Below, piece by piece: positions 4,922-6,574 of a DNA stretch of 6,574 nucleotides; positions within the stretch are counted from its first letter, which is position 1; every line of letters starts with the position of its first letter. Under the pieces are notes generated by a model that saw nothing but the letters and a program-made list of their open reading frames with translations, was not told the DNA's origin and made no database searches. The stretch is from assembly GCA_910585855.1 (NCBI GenBank), contig CAJUGZ010000242.1:1-6574 (forward strand). The letters are read 5' to 3'. The position numbers were made by a program, and so were the translations under genes. Source of the DNA: an uncultured Lachnospiraceae bacterium (GTDB lineage: Bacteria > Bacillota_A > Clostridia > Lachnospirales > Lachnospiraceae).

Positions 4922-6404
4922 ATATTTAACAATTAAGTGTCCTTCTTTGCCTATGTGCAAAAATGATTTGTTTGCAATGAGAAAGGCTCTTGTCAAAGGG
5001 TTAAATATAAGCCCAAGCAATATACATTTGTCTGGTGAAACGGGCATTGTAACAAAAAATGATTTTATTGCATCAATACACACTGTGCTTAAAGACATAT
5101 CAGAAAATGATACATTTATTTTTTACTTCTCTGGTCACGGTGGAAAAAATTGCTTAGTATTGAGTGATGGTTTGATTGAGTTACAAGATCTGCTTAATAC
5201 GATAGAGCAAATACAAACCAAAAATAAGATTGCCATTATAGATAGTTGTCATTCGGGTGATTTTTCACTTGAAAACATTCCAACGATAGACATTGATGAA
5301 ACGGTTGAACATTTTGCCGGACGCGGTTTTGCGGTTTTGGCTTCTTGTGGTGCCAATCAATCTTCTGGCTTTGATGAAGCTAATGAAATTAGTTTATATA
5401 CAAGTTTTGTATGTGATGCATTAACTGCGCGTTTTTTGGTTAGAAAAGGTAAGAAATCTTTGGAAGCAATAAATGAAGCAATATTCCATTTAGCAGAAGT
5501 TTCAAACAGAAAAGGGAAACGTAATTTTCAGCAACCAATATTTCGCTCAAGTATAGGTGGAACTATATTTTTTGATGTTGAAGAATACAATCCCTACAAA
5601 ATCGCAAAAGTATACGAAGAAACAGATAACTATATTATTTATAACGTTGAACCAATACATCATGCCAATACAAAAAGATTATCTGTTAAAGTGATTTTAC
5701 GCTTTCAAAGTTCAATGGAACAGATTGCAGAAATTTCAACAGAAATAAAAAATAAAGTACTTTATTATGATGTGTACCAGAATGAAATTGCAGAAGTACG
5801 TTATAAAGGGCGTGCAGCAAATATTGTGTGGTGCTATTTTGGTTATGATGAGGATGATATGGTTGAATGTAATTTTATTTGTCATTCTACATGGGTTGAT
5901 GATGCACAAGACAAGGAATATTGGTATCGTACATCAAAAAATACTATCACTGTAAAGGGAGTTCACATTGATGTACACAGTTCATATGAGTTAATAAAGA
6001 ATTTAAAAGATAGCACCTTAGATAAGGATAAATTGATTCAAATTACAAGGAAATATACTGCTAATATTATATCAGCGGCGCAACAATATATTAAAATATT
6101 TAGAGAATATCTCAATAATACGATAACCGAAGAAGAATTGATTGATAGCGTTGCGCCTCTTAATATTGAAATCTCAAAATGGTTTTTGAAACAAAGTGAA
6201 TTACCAATACCTCCAAAGGAATTGCATGATTGGGCACATATACATACAAAACTTTCTTGTACAATACATGATTTTTCTCTTTTTTACGATAAGAAAAATT
6301 TAAAGACATGGAAAAGTGAAAATAGAAAATGGTTATTACAAAATGCAATCAAGCAATATGAAATGGAATTAGAAGAACTAAAAACGGCAGATAAACTAAT
6401 TTAA
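4914..6404 (+). CDS. Caspase-family (C14-like) cysteine peptidase with unknown C-terminal region
   Basis: Predicted bacterial caspase-like protease (496 residues from the first uninterrupted start). The p20-like part carries MCKNDLFAMRKAL (14-26), the histidine motif IFYFSGHGGKN (69-79, His75) and the cysteine motif IAIIDSCHSGDF (106-117, Cys112). A p10-like part follows with VLASCGANQSS (141-151), SLYTSFVCDAL (160-170) and QQPIFRSSIGGTIFF (206-220), so the dyad is complete. Residues ~223-345 look beta-rich and ~355-496 helical; I recognise neither. There is no signal peptide or membrane segment, so it should be cytosolic. The GTG at 4914 has no ribosome binding site, and the usual first strand (VLLVG) is encoded just upstream in frame, so the true product either starts near 4884 by an unusual route or the gene is 5'-impaired. 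It is alone, opposite in strand to its neighbours, and very AT-rich (15 G+C in 6001-6060). Caspase-like proteases act as suicide effectors in several phage-defence systems; that role here is inference. Confidence 0.8.
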   Translation: MCEYLTIKCPSLPMCKNDLFAMRKALVKGLNISPSNIHLSGETGIVTKNDFIASIHTVLKDISENDTFIFYFSGHGGKNCLVLSDGLIELQDLLNTIEQIQTKNKIAIIDSCHSGDFSLENIPTIDIDETVEHFAGRGFAVLASCGANQSSGFDEANEISLYTSFVCDALTARFLVRKGKKSLEAINEAIFHLAEVSNRKGKRNFQQPIFRSSIGGTIFFDVEEYNPYKIAKVYEETDNYIIYNVEPIHHANTKRLSVKVILRFQSSMEQIAEISTEIKNKVLYYDVYQNEIAEVRYKGRAANIVWCYFGYDEDDMVECNFICHSTWVDDAQDKEYWYRTSKNTITVKGVHIDVHSSYELIKNLKDSTLDKDKLIQITRKYTANIISAAQQYIKIFREYLNNTITEEELIDSVAPLNIEISKWFLKQSELPIPPKELHDWAHIHTKLSCTIHDFSLFYDKKNLKTWKSENRKWLLQNAIKQYEMELEELKTADKLI

Positions 6405-6468
6405 TTACAATTATTGTTACGCAATAGAACGCTGTTTTTGAGAACAGACATATAAAACCCTTGCCCCG
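6405..6468. other. Convergent gap between caspase gene and element fragment
   Basis: The two genes converge here. Only a weak stem, CTGTT/AACAG around 6432-6446, is visible; it lacks a U-tract, so I find no convincing terminator for the caspase gene. On the minus strand the frame beginning ATGACGGGGC right at the stop of the element fragment stays open for 23 codons (MTGQGFYMSV...NNNCN) to a TAA at 6402-6404. It has no recognisable product and may be the remnant tail of the truncated element gene. Confidence 0.35.
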
Positions 6469-6574
6469 TCATTTCAACGCTCGCAAAGCCGCATAAATTA
6501 AGGACAAAATAACCCCTACTGTGTAGTGCCGCAATACTGCGTCTACCGCTTCCGGCTCTCCGGCAACGGCTTTT
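6469..6574 (-). CDS. 3' fragment of a small conjugative-element regulator (HTH/sigma-like)
   Basis: The last 34 codons of a minus-strand gene entering from the right edge. The peptide KAVAGEPEAVDAVLRHY (1-17 of the visible part) closely resembles the helix-turn-helix-domain proteins carried by Tn916/Tn1549-type conjugative elements (typical form: ...GDEEAV..VL.HY.GYI...). After HY those proteins usually continue GYI..L with a charged tail, whereas here the frame reads TVGVILSLIYAALRALK and stops (6469-6471). This suggests the 3' end was replaced or frame-shifted at a rearrangement near 6520. Positions 6471-6574 contain 52 G+C of 104, far above the caspase gene, so the DNA has another origin. 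Identification is from memory of a short motif; a full-length gene with a divergent tail cannot be excluded. Confidence 0.5.
   Translation of the reverse strand, partial: KAVAGEPEAVDAVLRHYTVGVILSLIYAALRALK

Noticed and set aside
4621..6462. 8-bp direct repeat AAACCCTT at 4621-4628 and 6455-6462 flanking the caspase segment, as a candidate attachment or target duplication
   Set aside because: An 8-base match between two AT-rich intergenic stretches of this size is expected by chance about once; flanking bases do not agree and no recombinase is visible.

Overview
The window looks like a piece of a low-GC Gram-positive chromosome, most likely a gut-type Clostridia/Lachnospiraceae organism. The grounds are AT-rich DNA, strong AGGAGG-type ribosome binding sites, TTG and GTG starts, and a gene set typical of Bacillota (a YhbD-like regulator, an Mbeg1-like hydrolase, a CmpB-type membrane protein, and a VTC/DUF4956 pair). 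The assignment rests on gene content only.

Left part, 1-4460, all on the minus strand, is ordinary chromosomal backbone. Read in the direction of transcription, right to left, it starts with a PhoB-box-like promoter (about 4427-4460). This drives a polyphosphate-polymerase-like VTC protein (3588-4388) and an overlapping DUF4956 membrane protein (2959-3651). A second promoter (about 2835-2863) drives a two-gene operon: a membrane protein with a long coiled coil (1755-2774) and an Mbeg1-like serine hydrolase (611-1744). A hairpin at 546-590 probably ends that operon. A third promoter (376-404) drives a YhbD/DUF4004-like MerR-type regulator (1-297, running off the left edge). Copies of a 14-bp inverted repeat lie in this promoter region, one of them exactly between -35 and -10, which suggests self-regulation.

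Right part, about 4461-6574, has a different character. A gene-poor, AT-rich stretch of about 420 bases leads to a single plus-strand gene (4914-6404) for a caspase-fold cysteine peptidase with the His and Cys dyad intact and a roughly 270-residue C-terminal region I do not recognise. Its 5' end is odd. The first beta-strand of the caspase fold (VLLVG) is encoded upstream of the first usable in-frame start codon, and is separated from a well-placed ATG only by a TGA at codon 2. At the right edge, markedly more GC-rich DNA encodes on the minus strand the 3' end of a short protein resembling small helix-turn-helix/sigma-like regulators of Tn916/Tn1549-type conjugative elements. I read the caspase gene as a cargo or defence-type gene at the border of a mobile element. 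No integrase or defined element end is visible.

Most worth a second look: the caspase gene and its disrupted or regulated start, the Pho-type promoter on the polyphosphate operon, and the operator array at the YhbD-like gene.
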